64,000 nt of DNA from Bacteroidales bacterium (GCA_017480345.1 JAFVAU010000021.1:1-64000), one strand, 5' to 3'; shown: positions 15,516 through 24,358, numbered from the stretch's first letter. Notes: generated from the letters alone by a model not told the origin. Numbers and translations are program-made.

Positions 15516-16595
15516 TTACATTCCAGCTTCTGAATAAATCTCATCCGTTACGGGTTCCAGCCATTCATTGGACTGATTGGCACCTGTAGCCACATGCGTG
15601 GTGAGATGTTGGAACCAGGAGTCTTTCTGGGCGCCGTGCCAGTGCTTGACTCCTTCGGGAATGTCCACAATCATTCCGGGGGTGAGCGCAATGGCGGATT
15701 TCCCCCACTCCTGATACCAGCCGCGGCCGGAGACGCAGATCAGGATCTGGTGTGCGCCATGATGGATGTGCCAGTTGTTGCGGCAGCCGGGTTCGAAGGT
15801 AACGTTGGAATAGCTGGCGACGCTTGTTTCACCCTCAGACAGATTGACCGGAGTGATGGGAGCCAAATGGCTGTTGCCGATAAAGAACCTGGCATAGGCA
15901 TCGTTGGGATTGCCCTTGGGCCAGGAACCGGAATTGGCATCGGCCGCGTAATCCACTTGCGAATACCCATTTGCAGAGAGCCATCGGCAAAGTTCGCCCA
16001 CCTGCTCCCGGGTGTTTCCCATATTCACGGCACCGGCCTTATGGGCGGCAAGCTGAGGTTCCACGCCCTTCAGGCTGCTGAGTGCGGCCACGGTTACCAG
16101 TTCGCGGTCTGCAGCCGATAGTTGGTCGCCGGCAAAGATGTCTCCAAAGAGGTGCGACTTCAGGTAGTAATCGTCCTGCGGACAGAAGTCGTAATTAAAC
16201 GGACGGCCGGAGAGCTGCGTCTGCACTTCGGTTCCCTGTTTCAGGGCAATATCGGCATTATCCCATACAGCAGGGCGTGCCCAAGGCTTGCCTTCACTGT
16301 CTTTGATGCCCTGAGCCTTTCTGTCCGCTAAAACCTTCTGCAGTACTCCCAATGCATTCAGGGAACGGGGAAATCCCGTGTATGCATAGAGCTGCGAGAA
16401 AGCTTCCTTGATTTCATTGACGGTGACGCCTCCATCCAAAGCCTTGCGGATGGCGGGGTCAAGACGCTCCAAGTCTCCCTGAGCTTCCAGCGAGGCACAG
16501 GTGCAGAGCAAAATCTGACGCTCGGTGAGCGTCTGTGCATGTATATTCATAGTTCCAGCTATCATTAAAAGGATTGCGATCAGTTTCTTTGCCAT
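15516..16595 (-). CDS. Carboxymuconolactone decarboxylase-like / cupin fusion, exported
   Basis: A 359-residue protein with a signal peptide (MAKKLIAILLMIAGTMNIHA). Two alpha-helical CMD-like domains follow: ~25-100 with LLCTCASLEAQGDLERLD, and ~120-220 with DRELVTVAALSSLKGVEPQLAAH. A C-terminal cupin carries WHIHHGAHQILICVSGRGWYQE and IPEGVKHWHGA. The CMD part lacks the CxxC...H redox motif of AhpD. The cupin keeps the two His-rich metal motifs. This fusion is known in Bacteroidetes, with no settled function. The frame is open four codons further upstream. The nearest promoter box is the one that once served the kinase stub at 16635-16670. Confidence 0.82.
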   Translation of the reverse strand: MAKKLIAILLMIAGTMNIHAQTLTERQILLCTCASLEAQGDLERLDPAIRKALDGGVTVNEIKEAFSQLYAYTGFPRSLNALGVLQKVLADRKAQGIKDSEGKPWARPAVWDNADIALKQGTEVQTQLSGRPFNYDFCPQDDYYLKSHLFGDIFAGDQLSAADRELVTVAALSSLKGVEPQLAAHKAGAVNMGNTREQVGELCRWLSANGYSQVDYAADANSGSWPKGNPNDAYARFFIGNSHLAPITPVNLSEGETSVASYSNVTFEPGCRNNWHIHHGAHQILICVSGRGWYQEWGKSAIALTPGMIVDIPEGVKHWHGAQKDSWFQHLTTHVATGANQSNEWLEPVTDEIYSEAGM

Positions 16596-16634
16596 AGTCG
16601 TAATCAATGTAAATATACGCTCTCCGGTCTGGAT

Positions 16635-16670
16635 TTAGTCTTCCAGGTTGATTTTCTCGTATTCACTCAT
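16635..16670 (-). pseudogene. 11-residue phosphotransferase N-terminal stub
   Basis: The minus strand reads MSEYEKINLED then TAA, followed in the same frame by IQTGE. The fragment at 8391-8582 begins MSNYEKINLEDYTQTGE, so this is the start of a related kinase gene with a stop at the Tyr codon and everything after IQTGE lost. A complete -7 box (TAACTTTG, 16695-16702) remains upstream. The stub now sits in the leader of the CMD-cupin gene and may act as a short upstream reading frame. Confidence 0.6.
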
Positions 16671-16802
16671 AACTACTAACTTAATTTGTATGTGCAAAGT
16701 TACCATTTTTTTCCGAGACGGGCAATTCCGGGCAATCCGAACACCCGGGATTGAAAATTCGGTCAAAAACAGTTAATTTTGCACTTGATTTTAGGTAAAA
16801 TA

Positions 16803-16874
16803 ATGGAATCCTATCAGCACATCAATATCGGTCAAGTAACGCATTTTTGGAATTATAATGTTAACTTTGCATGA
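16803..16874 (+). other. 23-codon reading frame behind its own promoter
   Basis: A TAATTTTG box (16774-16781) is followed by an ATG at 16803 and a short frame starting MESYQHINIGQV that ends at 16874. It may be the remaining start of a lost gene or a leader peptide. A second promoter box (TAACTTTG, 16862-16869) for the next gene overlaps its 3' end. No homology is visible at this length. Confidence 0.3.
16862..16869 (+). promoter_or_regulatory. -7 promoter box (TAACTTTG) for the M49-like gene
   Basis: TAACTTTG ends 19 bases before the ATG at 16889. An in-frame ATG at 16871 would lie only one base after the box, so 16889 (MKKHSV...) is the better start. Confidence 0.6.
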
Positions 16875-16888
16875 TAAAACTATCCGAC

Positions 16889-18490
16889 ATGAAGAAACAT
16901 TCAGTTTTACTACTCCTGACCGGCCTGTTCGCCCTTTCCTGCACGCAAGACAGGGCCGATGTGGGCAGACTTGTAAAAAACTATGCAGAGGTAACCATTC
17001 CGGCTCCGGACCTCACGGGCATCACCGACAATGGAAAAGAAGTCCTACGCCTTTACCGGAAGGCGGCCGATGAAGTGGACAAAATTTACTGGCAGCAGTA
17101 TTTCGGGAACGGGGACGCCTTCCTGGGCTCTCTTGACCATCCTTCCGAGAAACTCTACGCCCAGATTAACTATGGCCCCTGGGACCGCATTGACGGCAAG
17201 CCCTTCCTCCCCGGCTATGGCAGCCGGCCGGCAGGCGCCCGTTTCTATCCCGAGGACATGACCGCGGAGGAGTTCCGTTCCTGGGACAATCCTCTCAAAA
17301 ACAGCCCTTACACGCTGGTCAGGCGCACGGAAGACGGAAAACTGGAGACCGTCTGGTACCATGAAGCCTACGCGGAACAAATCGGCAAAATTGAAGAGTA
17401 TCTGAAACATGCCGCCGACGTCACCATCAAGGAGAGCGTGCGTCACTATCTTCTCCAGATGATCGAAGGCCTCAAGACGGATGATTATTTCAACAGCTAC
17501 AAGGCCTGGTTGGAGATGAACGACAGCAAGATGGACCTCGTCATCGGCCCCATCGAGGCTTTGGACGATGCCGTAAACGGCACCAAGGCCTCCTACGGAG
17601 CCTATGTGCTTCTGAAGAACCTGCAGCGCACGGAGGAACTCAACGCCCTGTCGGCCCGGATGCCTCAGCTGCAGCGTATGCTTCCCGGAGATCCGGCCAT
17701 CCTGAAGACTTTCGTTCCGGGCGCGGAATCCGATATCTTCTCCTGCAATGTGCTGTATTGCAGCGGTTACACCAATGCGGGCTATAAGGTAATTGGCATC
17801 AACTTCCCCTATGATGCCAAAGTACAGGAAGAGCTGGGCACCCGCACCATCATCTTCGACAACATTATCCGCGAAAAATTCAACCGCACCGTCCATCCGG
17901 TGGGAAAAGCCTTGCTGGAAGACGTTTACCAGCCTCATGTAGACGCCAGCGCCTTCTACTGGACCATCGTATTCCGCGAGATTGCCAAAGGCTTGGGCGT
18001 CAAGGAGACCGTGAACGGGAAAGGGACCGTGGCCCAAGCCCTGGCGGACGAAGCCCTGGTGCTGGAAAAGGCCAAATCCAACGTGCTGGGAGCCTGGCTC
18101 TGCGCCAAAGAAGCGGAGGCCTACAACATATCGGCCCTCTTCCACAAGGAAGACGTGCTCACCACCTTCGTGACCAACACCATCCGTTCCACCCGTTTCG
18201 GAGCGGCAGACCCTACCGGCATTGCCAATATCGTGGTGTATAACTACCTGCTGGAGAGCAAGTCCATCATCTGGAATCCTTCCGGCCGATACAGCATAGA
18301 CTTTGACAAAACCTGGGAGGCCCTGGAAACCCTGGGCGCCAAAATCCTGGACATGCAGGCCCACGGAGATGTGGAGGGCGCCCGCGCTTGGATTGCCAAG
18401 TACGGCGTGGCCGGTCCCGAAAGCCAGTCCGACAAGCGGGTTCTGGAGCAGGCCGGCATTCCCGTGGATATCCGCTTTTCCTACGAATAA
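16889..18490 (+). CDS. M49-like zinc-hydrolase homologue lacking its zinc ligands
   Basis: A 533-residue lipoprotein (lipobox LFALSC) of the dipeptidyl-peptidase III-like (M49) family found in Bacteroidetes. Working relatives carry HExxHGLG and a second EEAKAD-type motif. Here the first reads REIAKGLG (363-370) and the second EKAKSN (393-398). All three zinc ligands (His, His, Glu) are therefore replaced, by Arg363, Lys367 and Lys394, although neighbouring residues such as GLGVKETVNGKGTV are kept. The frame is full length, with a promoter, so it is probably expressed as a pseudoenzyme. A dicarboxylate transporter follows 26 bases later. Confidence 0.75.
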   Translation: MKKHSVLLLLTGLFALSCTQDRADVGRLVKNYAEVTIPAPDLTGITDNGKEVLRLYRKAADEVDKIYWQQYFGNGDAFLGSLDHPSEKLYAQINYGPWDRIDGKPFLPGYGSRPAGARFYPEDMTAEEFRSWDNPLKNSPYTLVRRTEDGKLETVWYHEAYAEQIGKIEEYLKHAADVTIKESVRHYLLQMIEGLKTDDYFNSYKAWLEMNDSKMDLVIGPIEALDDAVNGTKASYGAYVLLKNLQRTEELNALSARMPQLQRMLPGDPAILKTFVPGAESDIFSCNVLYCSGYTNAGYKVIGINFPYDAKVQEELGTRTIIFDNIIREKFNRTVHPVGKALLEDVYQPHVDASAFYWTIVFREIAKGLGVKETVNGKGTVAQALADEALVLEKAKSNVLGAWLCAKEAEAYNISALFHKEDVLTTFVTNTIRSTRFGAADPTGIANIVVYNYLLESKSIIWNPSGRYSIDFDKTWEALETLGAKILDMQAHGDVEGARAWIAKYGVAGPESQSDKRVLEQAGIPVDIRFSYE

Positions 18491-18516
18491 TCTTTTAACG
18501 CAATTGCAGAAGTCTT

Positions 18517-20022
18517 ATGTTCAAGAAATTCACCGGTTTCAATCTGGTTTCCAAGATGCAGCAGATGCGTCAGAAGAATAGACTGAACCCTTCCACGATA
18601 AAAAAGAAAAGTATCGGCCTCATCTTTGTGGCCATCGCCGTCCTGGCCCTCTGGTTCCTCCCTACGGAATCCTTCGGCATTGACGGCCTCACGCCGGTCC
18701 AGCAGCGGATTATCGCCATCTTTGTATATGCCACCCTCATGTGGGTGTTGGAACTGGTTCCCGCCTGGGCCACCTCCGTTTCCATCATAGTCCTGCTCCT
18801 GTTGTTTACCTCGGATTCCGGAATCAAATGGATCTGTGACCCGGAGCAGGTGGGCAAACTCCTCAGCTACAAGCAGGTGATGGCCAGCTTTGCAGACCCC
18901 GTGGTGATGCTGTTCATCGGCGGATTCATCCTGGCCATCGCAACCACCAAGACGGGCCTGGACGTCCATCTTGCCCGCGTTCTGTTAACTCCCTTCGGCA
19001 AGAAGAGCGAGAATATCCTCCTGGGATTCATGCTGGTGACGGCCCTGTTCTCCATGTTCATCAGCAACACGGCCACCACCGCCATGATGCTCACGTTCCT
19101 GACGCCGGTCTTCAAACAGCTCCCCGAAGCCGGGAAAGGACGTACCGCCATGGCGCTCAGCATCCCCATCGCCGCCAACCTGGGTGGCATGGGAACGCCC
19201 ATCGGCACCCCTCCCAATACCATTGCCCTGAAGTATTTGAACGACCCTGAGGGTCTCAATCTGGGCATCGGATTCGGTCAGTGGATGCTGTTCATGGTTC
19301 CATTGGTCATCATCATGATTGTGATTGCCTGGCTCATCCTGAAGAAGATTTTCCCCTTCTCCCAGAAGACCATCGAGCTCAAGATTGAAGGAGAGATGAA
19401 AAAGGGCAGGAATACCATCCTGGTCATTATTACGTTCATCGTTACCATCTTCCTCTGGATGATGGACATGTTCACCGGCATCAATACCTACACGGTGGCC
19501 TTGATTCCGTTTGCCGTGTTTGCCATGTTCGGCATCATCAGCAAGTACGACCTGGAGGAAATCAACTGGTCCGTTATCTGGATGGTGGCCGGCGGCTTCG
19601 CCCTGGGCTATGCCATGAACGGTTCCGGTCTGGCCGCCCTGGTGGTGCGTGCCATCCCCTTCGGCAACTTCTCGCCGCTGCTCATCGTCATCTTGTCCGG
19701 CCTGCTTTGCTACGGACTGTCCAACCTGATTTCTCACTCTGCCACCGCGGCACTGCTGATGCCCATCCTGGTGGTGGTGTGCACGGCCATGGGTGACAAA
19801 CTGGCTGCCATTGGCGGAACGTCCACCGTACTCATCGGTGTGGCCATCGCCTCTTCCAGCGCCATGATCCTGCCCATCTCCACGCCCCCGAATGCGCTGG
19901 CCTATGCCACCAACCTCATTCAGCAGAAGGATATGATCAAGATGGGCGTCATCATCGGTTCCATCAGTGTAGTACTGGGATATCTGACTCTGTTTGCAGC
20001 AGGTTACCTGCACATAGTCTAA
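18517..20022 (+). CDS. DASS/SLC13-type sodium:dicarboxylate symporter
   Basis: A 501-residue inner-membrane transporter of the divalent anion:sodium symporter family, importing C4-dicarboxylates, citrate or related anions. It has about 11-12 membrane segments and both signature hairpin motifs: SNT at 183-185 (FISNTATTAMM) and SNLISHSAT at 402-410, which bind sodium and substrate. NLGGMGTPIGTPPN and MILPISTPPNALAY are the matching tip sequences. It follows the M49-like gene and ends at a strong hairpin terminator. Exact substrate is not readable. Confidence 0.9.
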   Translation: MFKKFTGFNLVSKMQQMRQKNRLNPSTIKKKSIGLIFVAIAVLALWFLPTESFGIDGLTPVQQRIIAIFVYATLMWVLELVPAWATSVSIIVLLLLFTSDSGIKWICDPEQVGKLLSYKQVMASFADPVVMLFIGGFILAIATTKTGLDVHLARVLLTPFGKKSENILLGFMLVTALFSMFISNTATTAMMLTFLTPVFKQLPEAGKGRTAMALSIPIAANLGGMGTPIGTPPNTIALKYLNDPEGLNLGIGFGQWMLFMVPLVIIMIVIAWLILKKIFPFSQKTIELKIEGEMKKGRNTILVIITFIVTIFLWMMDMFTGINTYTVALIPFAVFAMFGIISKYDLEEINWSVIWMVAGGFALGYAMNGSGLAALVVRAIPFGNFSPLLIVILSGLLCYGLSNLISHSATAALLMPILVVVCTAMGDKLAAIGGTSTVLIGVAIASSSAMILPISTPPNALAYATNLIQQKDMIKMGVIIGSISVVLGYLTLFAAGYLHIV

Positions 20023-20043
20023 TCACGCCTCCCCATAACAAAT

Positions 20044-20079
20044 GCGCCAGTCAAGTTTGACTGGCGCTTGTTTTTTTAG
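20044..20079. terminator. Bidirectional hairpin terminator
   Basis: GCGCCAGTCAA and TTGACTGGCGC pair perfectly around a 2-base loop and are followed by a T-run on the plus strand; A-rich sequence on the other side serves the minus strand. It separates the convergent dicarboxylate transporter and alcohol dehydrogenase genes. Confidence 0.85.
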
Positions 20080-21239
20080 AGGGAGTCTATCAGGATTTTC
20101 TTTATATCCTCTTCCGTGAGCGGGACGTAGGCATTCTCCAGCCCTTCATTCACGGCAATGTGATGGGCCATTTCGTCTATGCGCTCAGGGCCGATACCCA
20201 GCTTATGCAGGTGCATGGGAATGCCGATGCTCTCGAAGAAGTAATAGGTTTCGTTGATGGCCTTTTCCGCAATTTCCTGCTTGGGGAGCGTGGGGTCAAG
20301 GCCGAAGACATTGACGCCGTACTTGACAAAGCGGTCCAGCGTGCGCCCACTCAGGTTATGCAGCATCCAGCGGGGCGTGATGATGGCCAGGCCCTCGCCG
20401 TGGGTGATGTCATAGTAGGCGCTCAGGGCATGCTCGATGGCGTGGCAGGGCCAGCCGCTGTCACTGTTGCCTAAGGACAGGATGCCGTTGCAGCCCAGGG
20501 TGCAGCAGAACATCATCTCCGCCCGGGCGGTGTAATCTTCCGGATCGGCCAGGCATTTGCGGGTATTGTACATCAGGCTTCGGAGCATGGACTCGCAGAA
20601 GCCGTCGTTGAGCAACGTGCTGTCTTCGCAGAAATACTGCTCGATGGTATGGTTCATGGCATCGGCACAACCGGCCGCCGTCTGCTTCTTGGAAACGGTA
20701 AAGGTATAGCGGGGATCCAGGAAGGAGGCCACCGGGAAGAGGAGCGGGTCCACATAGCCTATTTTGTCGTTGGTATCCGTGCGGGAAATGACGCCGCCGC
20801 AGTCGTATTCGCTGCCGGTGGCGGCCAGGGTGAGGATATCCACAATGGGAAGCGCGGCCTGGGCCTTCACTTTATAGGTAATGAGGTCCCAGGGGTCTCC
20901 GTCATATTTGGCACCGGCCGCAATGGCCTTGGAGCAGTCCAGCACGCTGCCGCCACCCACGGAAAGGATGACTTCAATGTTGTTCTCCTTGCAAAGACGG
21001 ACGCCTTCCAGCACGCTGGGATCTTATTTGGGATTGGGCTGGATGCCGGGAAGCTCCGTAATCTCAAAATCCTTCAAAATCTCTTTCACACGGTCATACA
21101 GGCCGATTTTCTTGATGCTTCCGCCGCCATAGGTAAGAAGCACTTTCTTGCCGATAGCGGCCATCACATCGTGAAGTTTTTCAATGGCATTCTCGCCGAA
21201 AATCAGGCGAGTAGGAGTCATGTAGTCAAAGTTTTGCAT
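20076..21239 (-). pseudogene. Iron-containing alcohol dehydrogenase interrupted by one in-frame TAA
   Basis: Read through, this is a 387-residue iron-containing (type III) alcohol dehydrogenase similar to the YqhD/butanol dehydrogenase group. The N-terminus (MQNFDYMTPTRLIFGENAIE), the NAD(P) motif GGGSVLDCSKAIAAG and the metal region with DAMNH, CHAIEH and THGEG are all intact. One TAA at 21024-21026, after PGIQPNPK, breaks it, where relatives usually have a sense codon such as Tyr. Both parts are in the same frame with no other damage. It is either a very recent pseudogene or a sequence error. Confidence 0.8.
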
Positions 21240-21281
21240 GAGGCTTTTTATCTATTGTTATCCAGAGTACAAATGGGAAAA

Positions 21282-21815
21282 CTATTCAAAAACAGAGGAA
21301 AGGAAGTCTGTGAGTTCATCTCCGATGAGGTCACATGCCGCAATGACGCCGTCAGGGCCGATGAGCACGTTGTACGGAATGCCTTCGACGCCGTATTTCT
21401 GCGCGGCGCCGCACTCCCATCAGCCCAAATCCGAAAGGTGGATCCAGTTCAGGCCCCAGGACTGAATGGCACCCAGCCACTCGTCCTTGCTCTGGTCAAG
21501 TGAAATACCCACAATGTCAAAACCCTTGCCATGGAATTTCTTGTAGGCGGAAACGACATTGGGCATTTCCTCCTGGCAGGGGCCACACCAGGAAGCCCAG
21601 AAATCCAGGAGCACCCACCTCCCCTTGCCTGCATACTCGCTGAGCTTATGCACTTTACCGTCAGCATCCCTGGACTGCACGTCCATGAAGTGACGGCCGA
21701 TGAGCGGGTCCTGCTGCACGGCCGCAGGAGCCTGGATATATTCCGCGGGAGAGTAAGCCGTACTGGAAACCGCAGCTGCCAGTATAAGGGTAAGGGTAAC
21801 GATTGAAATACGCAT
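21282..21815 (-). pseudogene. TlpA/thioredoxin-like exported protein interrupted by one in-frame TGA
   Basis: A signal peptide (ending near residue 20) is followed by a redoxin domain with WASWCGPC (the CxxC active site) and GISLDQSKDEWLGAI. After NWIHLSDLG an in-frame TGA (21418-21420) occurs, and the same frame goes on with WECGAAQKYGVEGIPYNVLI, GPDGVIAACDLIGDEL and so on to TAG at 21282. The part after the stop holds the cis-Pro motif (GIPYN) needed for thioredoxin function. UGA is a normal stop in this genome (for example glpA ends in TGA), so the gene is broken unless the base is an error. Confidence 0.75.
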
Positions 21816-21903
21816 AGTCTGTCTTCAGTTTAGATTTCTCTGCAAAATTAACATTATTTCTTGATTTTCTGATTCTCTTGTCGTCAACCCCGGCCCACGT
21901 TTT

Positions 21904-21930
21904 GTCATGCCCGGCTTGACCGGGAATCTC
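21904..21930. repeat. REP-like palindrome (copy 1)
   Basis: The core CCCGGCTTGACCGGG, flanked by GTCATG and AATCTC, forms a short hairpin. A near-identical sequence lies on the minus strand at 44167-44191. This is an extragenic palindromic element of the REP class in a 200-base gap. Nothing else is visible between 21816 and 22000. Confidence 0.6.
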
Positions 21931-22000
21931 AATCTGCGACACTTTGTCACAATTCTGGCTCTCAATCAACAACAATTTCAAAGTACCAGTAGAGAGACCC

Positions 22001-22086
22001 TGTCGTTCAAAAAGGATTTACCTGTCGTTCAAAATTTGTAATATGATGAAAATCATGTATCTTTGCGTGAAGAATTTTGAACGACA
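22001..22086 (+). promoter_or_regulatory. Promoter with three TGTCGTTCAAAA sites upstream of fic
   Basis: TGTCGTTCAAAA occurs at 22001-22012 and again at 22023-22034. Its inverted form TTTTGAACGACA occurs at 22075-22086, touching the start codon. The -7 box TATCTTTG (22058-22065) sits between the second and third copies. Two direct sites plus one inverted site around a promoter suggest an operator. The Fic protein carries a C-terminal DNA-binding-like domain, so autoregulation is the simplest reading. Confidence 0.6.
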
Positions 22087-23108
22087 TGTCCACATTTGAC
22101 GAATACTACCATTCTGTCTCCGAACCGGAAAAAAGGAAACGATACGAGAATTGGGCGGCCTCGAAAGGGATGCAAGCCGTAGATGGTCTCAAGACTTCCG
22201 AATATCTCGATGAGGTGGCAAGAAAGAACATCGAAGGAGATATTTCCAGTTATGAGGTAGTAAAACTGATCGAGACCTATTATGAGGTCAAAGGGGACCG
22301 GGAGGATTCAGGAGACGAAAAGGAAGCGGATCTCGTTTCTTCGCGGATTAATTTGCTTATCAGTGATTCGGGATTCAGCCTGGTCCCGGAAGAATTGTCC
22401 AATATTCACGGTTTTCTCTTTGAAGGTCTCATTAAGAATGCCGGCAAATATCGGGACAGGAACATCATGAAGCATGAATGGGTTCTGGACGGAGACACGG
22501 TAACCTATGGAGACTACCGCTATATTCCAGACAATCTTGAGCGTCTGATCAGACGGGAACGTTTGCTGAAATATACGGGAATGGAATCGGACGAGATGCT
22601 TTTTCATCTGACAAAATGTGTGTCGGATATTTGGCAAGTGCATCCTTTCCCGGAAGGGAACACCAGAACCGTAGCGGTTTTTGCCATTAAGTATTTCCGT
22701 TTCTTGGGCTTCGATGTAGACAATCGTGTTTTTCAGAATAACTCATGGTTTTTCCGAAATGCCCTTGTCAGAGCCAATTATACAAATGTCCACAAAAACG
22801 TAGATTCTGATATATCCTATCTTGAAGATTTTCTTTCCTGTATCCTGTTCGGGATGCCGGAAGGCAAGGAATTTCACAACCGGCTGCTGCATATTCGTTC
22901 TTTGGAGCATCATGTTACTCCTACACCCGGCAATTTGGATGACATGATCCGTTCAGACATCTCCGGCAATGATACTATAAGCCGTAGCGCCATGGCCCAG
23001 AGACATCATGTGAGTGAGAAGACCATTGAACGTCACCTGAAAAAACTGGGCTACGTTTTTGAAGGGCCTTCAAAGACCGGACATTGGGTTAAAAAACAAA
23101 ACAGCTAA
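22086..23108 (+). CDS. Fic family protein with C-terminal winged-helix-like region
   Basis: A 340-residue protein. The Fic core motif HPFPEGNTRT lies at ~186-195 and matches HPFxxGNGR-type AMP/nucleotidyl transferases, although the second Gly is Thr here. The C-terminus (~285-340: SRSAMAQRHHVSEKTIERHL and on) is a helix-turn-helix domain of the kind fused to many bacterial Fic proteins, some of which act as toxin/antitoxin-type or self-regulating enzymes. It contains none of the 7-mer common elsewhere and is AT-richer than its neighbours, so recent acquisition is likely. Its 3' end overlaps the convergent permease by 4 bases. Target protein unknown. Confidence 0.85.
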   Translation: MSTFDEYYHSVSEPEKRKRYENWAASKGMQAVDGLKTSEYLDEVARKNIEGDISSYEVVKLIETYYEVKGDREDSGDEKEADLVSSRINLLISDSGFSLVPEELSNIHGFLFEGLIKNAGKYRDRNIMKHEWVLDGDTVTYGDYRYIPDNLERLIRRERLLKYTGMESDEMLFHLTKCVSDIWQVHPFPEGNTRTVAVFAIKYFRFLGFDVDNRVFQNNSWFFRNALVRANYTNVHKNVDSDISYLEDFLSCILFGMPEGKEFHNRLLHIRSLEHHVTPTPGNLDDMIRSDISGNDTISRSAMAQRHHVSEKTIERHLKKLGYVFEGPSKTGHWVKKQNS

Positions 23109-24331
23109 CGGGATATACCTTTGAAGGTATAGCCCGTCTTGTCCACGGCGGCCTTGATGTCCTCCTCCTTGGCCGGGCCCTTGATGGTGAGGGTTTTGCG
23201 GGAGGCGTTGGCCTTGGCGCTTTCCACACCGGGCACTTCCTCTACGGAGCGAACCACGGCCGCCTCGCAGTGGCTGCAGTGCATCCCTTCCACCGTATAT
23301 ACGGTTACATCGGCCTCCTGGGTCTGTTTGTGAAGGATTTTGTCAAATAGTTTCATAGTCAAAGCAAAGATAATCAAAAGCGTAAGGACGGCGGCACAAA
23401 TGAGCTTGAAAAGGCTCGGTCCCCCTGCCCCGTGATGGGCGGCATGGTGCATGAAGTCCATGGGAATCTGCAGGCCGATGGCATTCACCAGGAAACCGAA
23501 GCCGATGGCAAACACCACGATGGTGAGCAGGTAAATCCAGGTGAAACGGTTTCCCAGGGCCTTGCGGACAACCAGGATGGAGGCCATGTTCACCGCCGGA
23601 CCAGCCATGAGCATCACCAGGGCCGCCCCCGGGGAGAGTCCCTTCATGATAAGGGCCGCCGCCACCGGAATGCTGCCGGTGGAGCAGATGTACATGGGAA
23701 TGGCTATAACAAGGATGACCAGCATCTGCAGCAGGGGCTGCGAGCCGAAGCGCAAGAAAAAGCTGTCCGGCACCGCCACCTGGATGAGGGCGGCCACCAG
23801 CAGGCCCAGGACCAGACGCCCGCCAATGTCCTGAATCATGTCATAGTAACCATATTTGAGCACCCGCCAGAGGGGATTTCCGCTCTCAACGTCACAGGAA
23901 GCGTCCACAAAGCCATCCCCCTCCCCTTCCTTGACAAAACGGTTCACCAGAAGGCCCCCGCAAACGCCGGTAATGAGGGCCGCCACGGGACGCACGATGG
24001 CAAAGCCCAGCCCCATGAGGGAGAAGGTGGCCAGGATGGAATCTATGCCCGTCTGGGGCGTGGCAATGAGGAAAGAGGCCACTGCGCCCTTGGAGGCACC
24101 TTCCCGTTTGAGGCCCACCGCCGTGGGAATGACCCCGCAGGAGCAGAGCGGAAGCGGCACGCCCAGCAGCGCCGCCCAAAGGACGGCGAACTTGTTGTCC
24201 TGGGAAAGGTATTTGGAATAGAAGCGTTTGGGAACAAAGACGTGCAGAATGCCGGCTATGAGAAAGCCCAGCAGAAGATACGGGGCCATCTCACAGACCA
24301 CATTCAGAAGAGATGTAAAGAATGCATGCAT
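23105..24331 (-). CDS. SO_0444-type Cu/Zn efflux permease with HMA domain
   Basis: A 408-residue membrane protein: a permease domain with ~8-10 helices (DUF318/ArsP-like) holding CSCG at ~63-66 (PLPLCSCGVIP) and a second conserved part PMYICSTGSIPVAAAL, then a C-terminal heavy-metal-associated domain with GMHCSHC (~349-355). This architecture matches SO_0444-family transporters thought to export copper or zinc. A His-rich linker (MHHAAHHGAGG) may add metal binding. It is transcribed alone from near 24331. Confidence 0.87.
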   Translation of the reverse strand: MHAFFTSLLNVVCEMAPYLLLGFLIAGILHVFVPKRFYSKYLSQDNKFAVLWAALLGVPLPLCSCGVIPTAVGLKREGASKGAVASFLIATPQTGIDSILATFSLMGLGFAIVRPVAALITGVCGGLLVNRFVKEGEGDGFVDASCDVESGNPLWRVLKYGYYDMIQDIGGRLVLGLLVAALIQVAVPDSFFLRFGSQPLLQMLVILVIAIPMYICSTGSIPVAAALIMKGLSPGAALVMLMAGPAVNMASILVVRKALGNRFTWIYLLTIVVFAIGFGFLVNAIGLQIPMDFMHHAAHHGAGGPSLFKLICAAVLTLLIIFALTMKLFDKILHKQTQEADVTVYTVEGMHCSHCEAAVVRSVEEVPGVESAKANASRKTLTIKGPAKEEDIKAAVDKTGYTFKGISR

Positions 24332-24358
24332 ATGAGCACGAAGATACTATTTTTTTCT

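Noticed and set aside
21418-21420. Selenocysteine or tryptophan recoding of the TGA in the TlpA-like gene
   Set aside because: The site is not the active-site Cys, no obvious selenocysteine insertion hairpin was seen right after it, and TGA ends normal genes here, for example glpA (TGA overlapping the glpB ATG).
22001-22086. Possible short CRISPR-like array from the TGTCGTTCAAAA repeats
   Set aside because: Only three copies of 12 bases, one inverted, with unequal gaps; they surround a promoter box and there are no cas genes.
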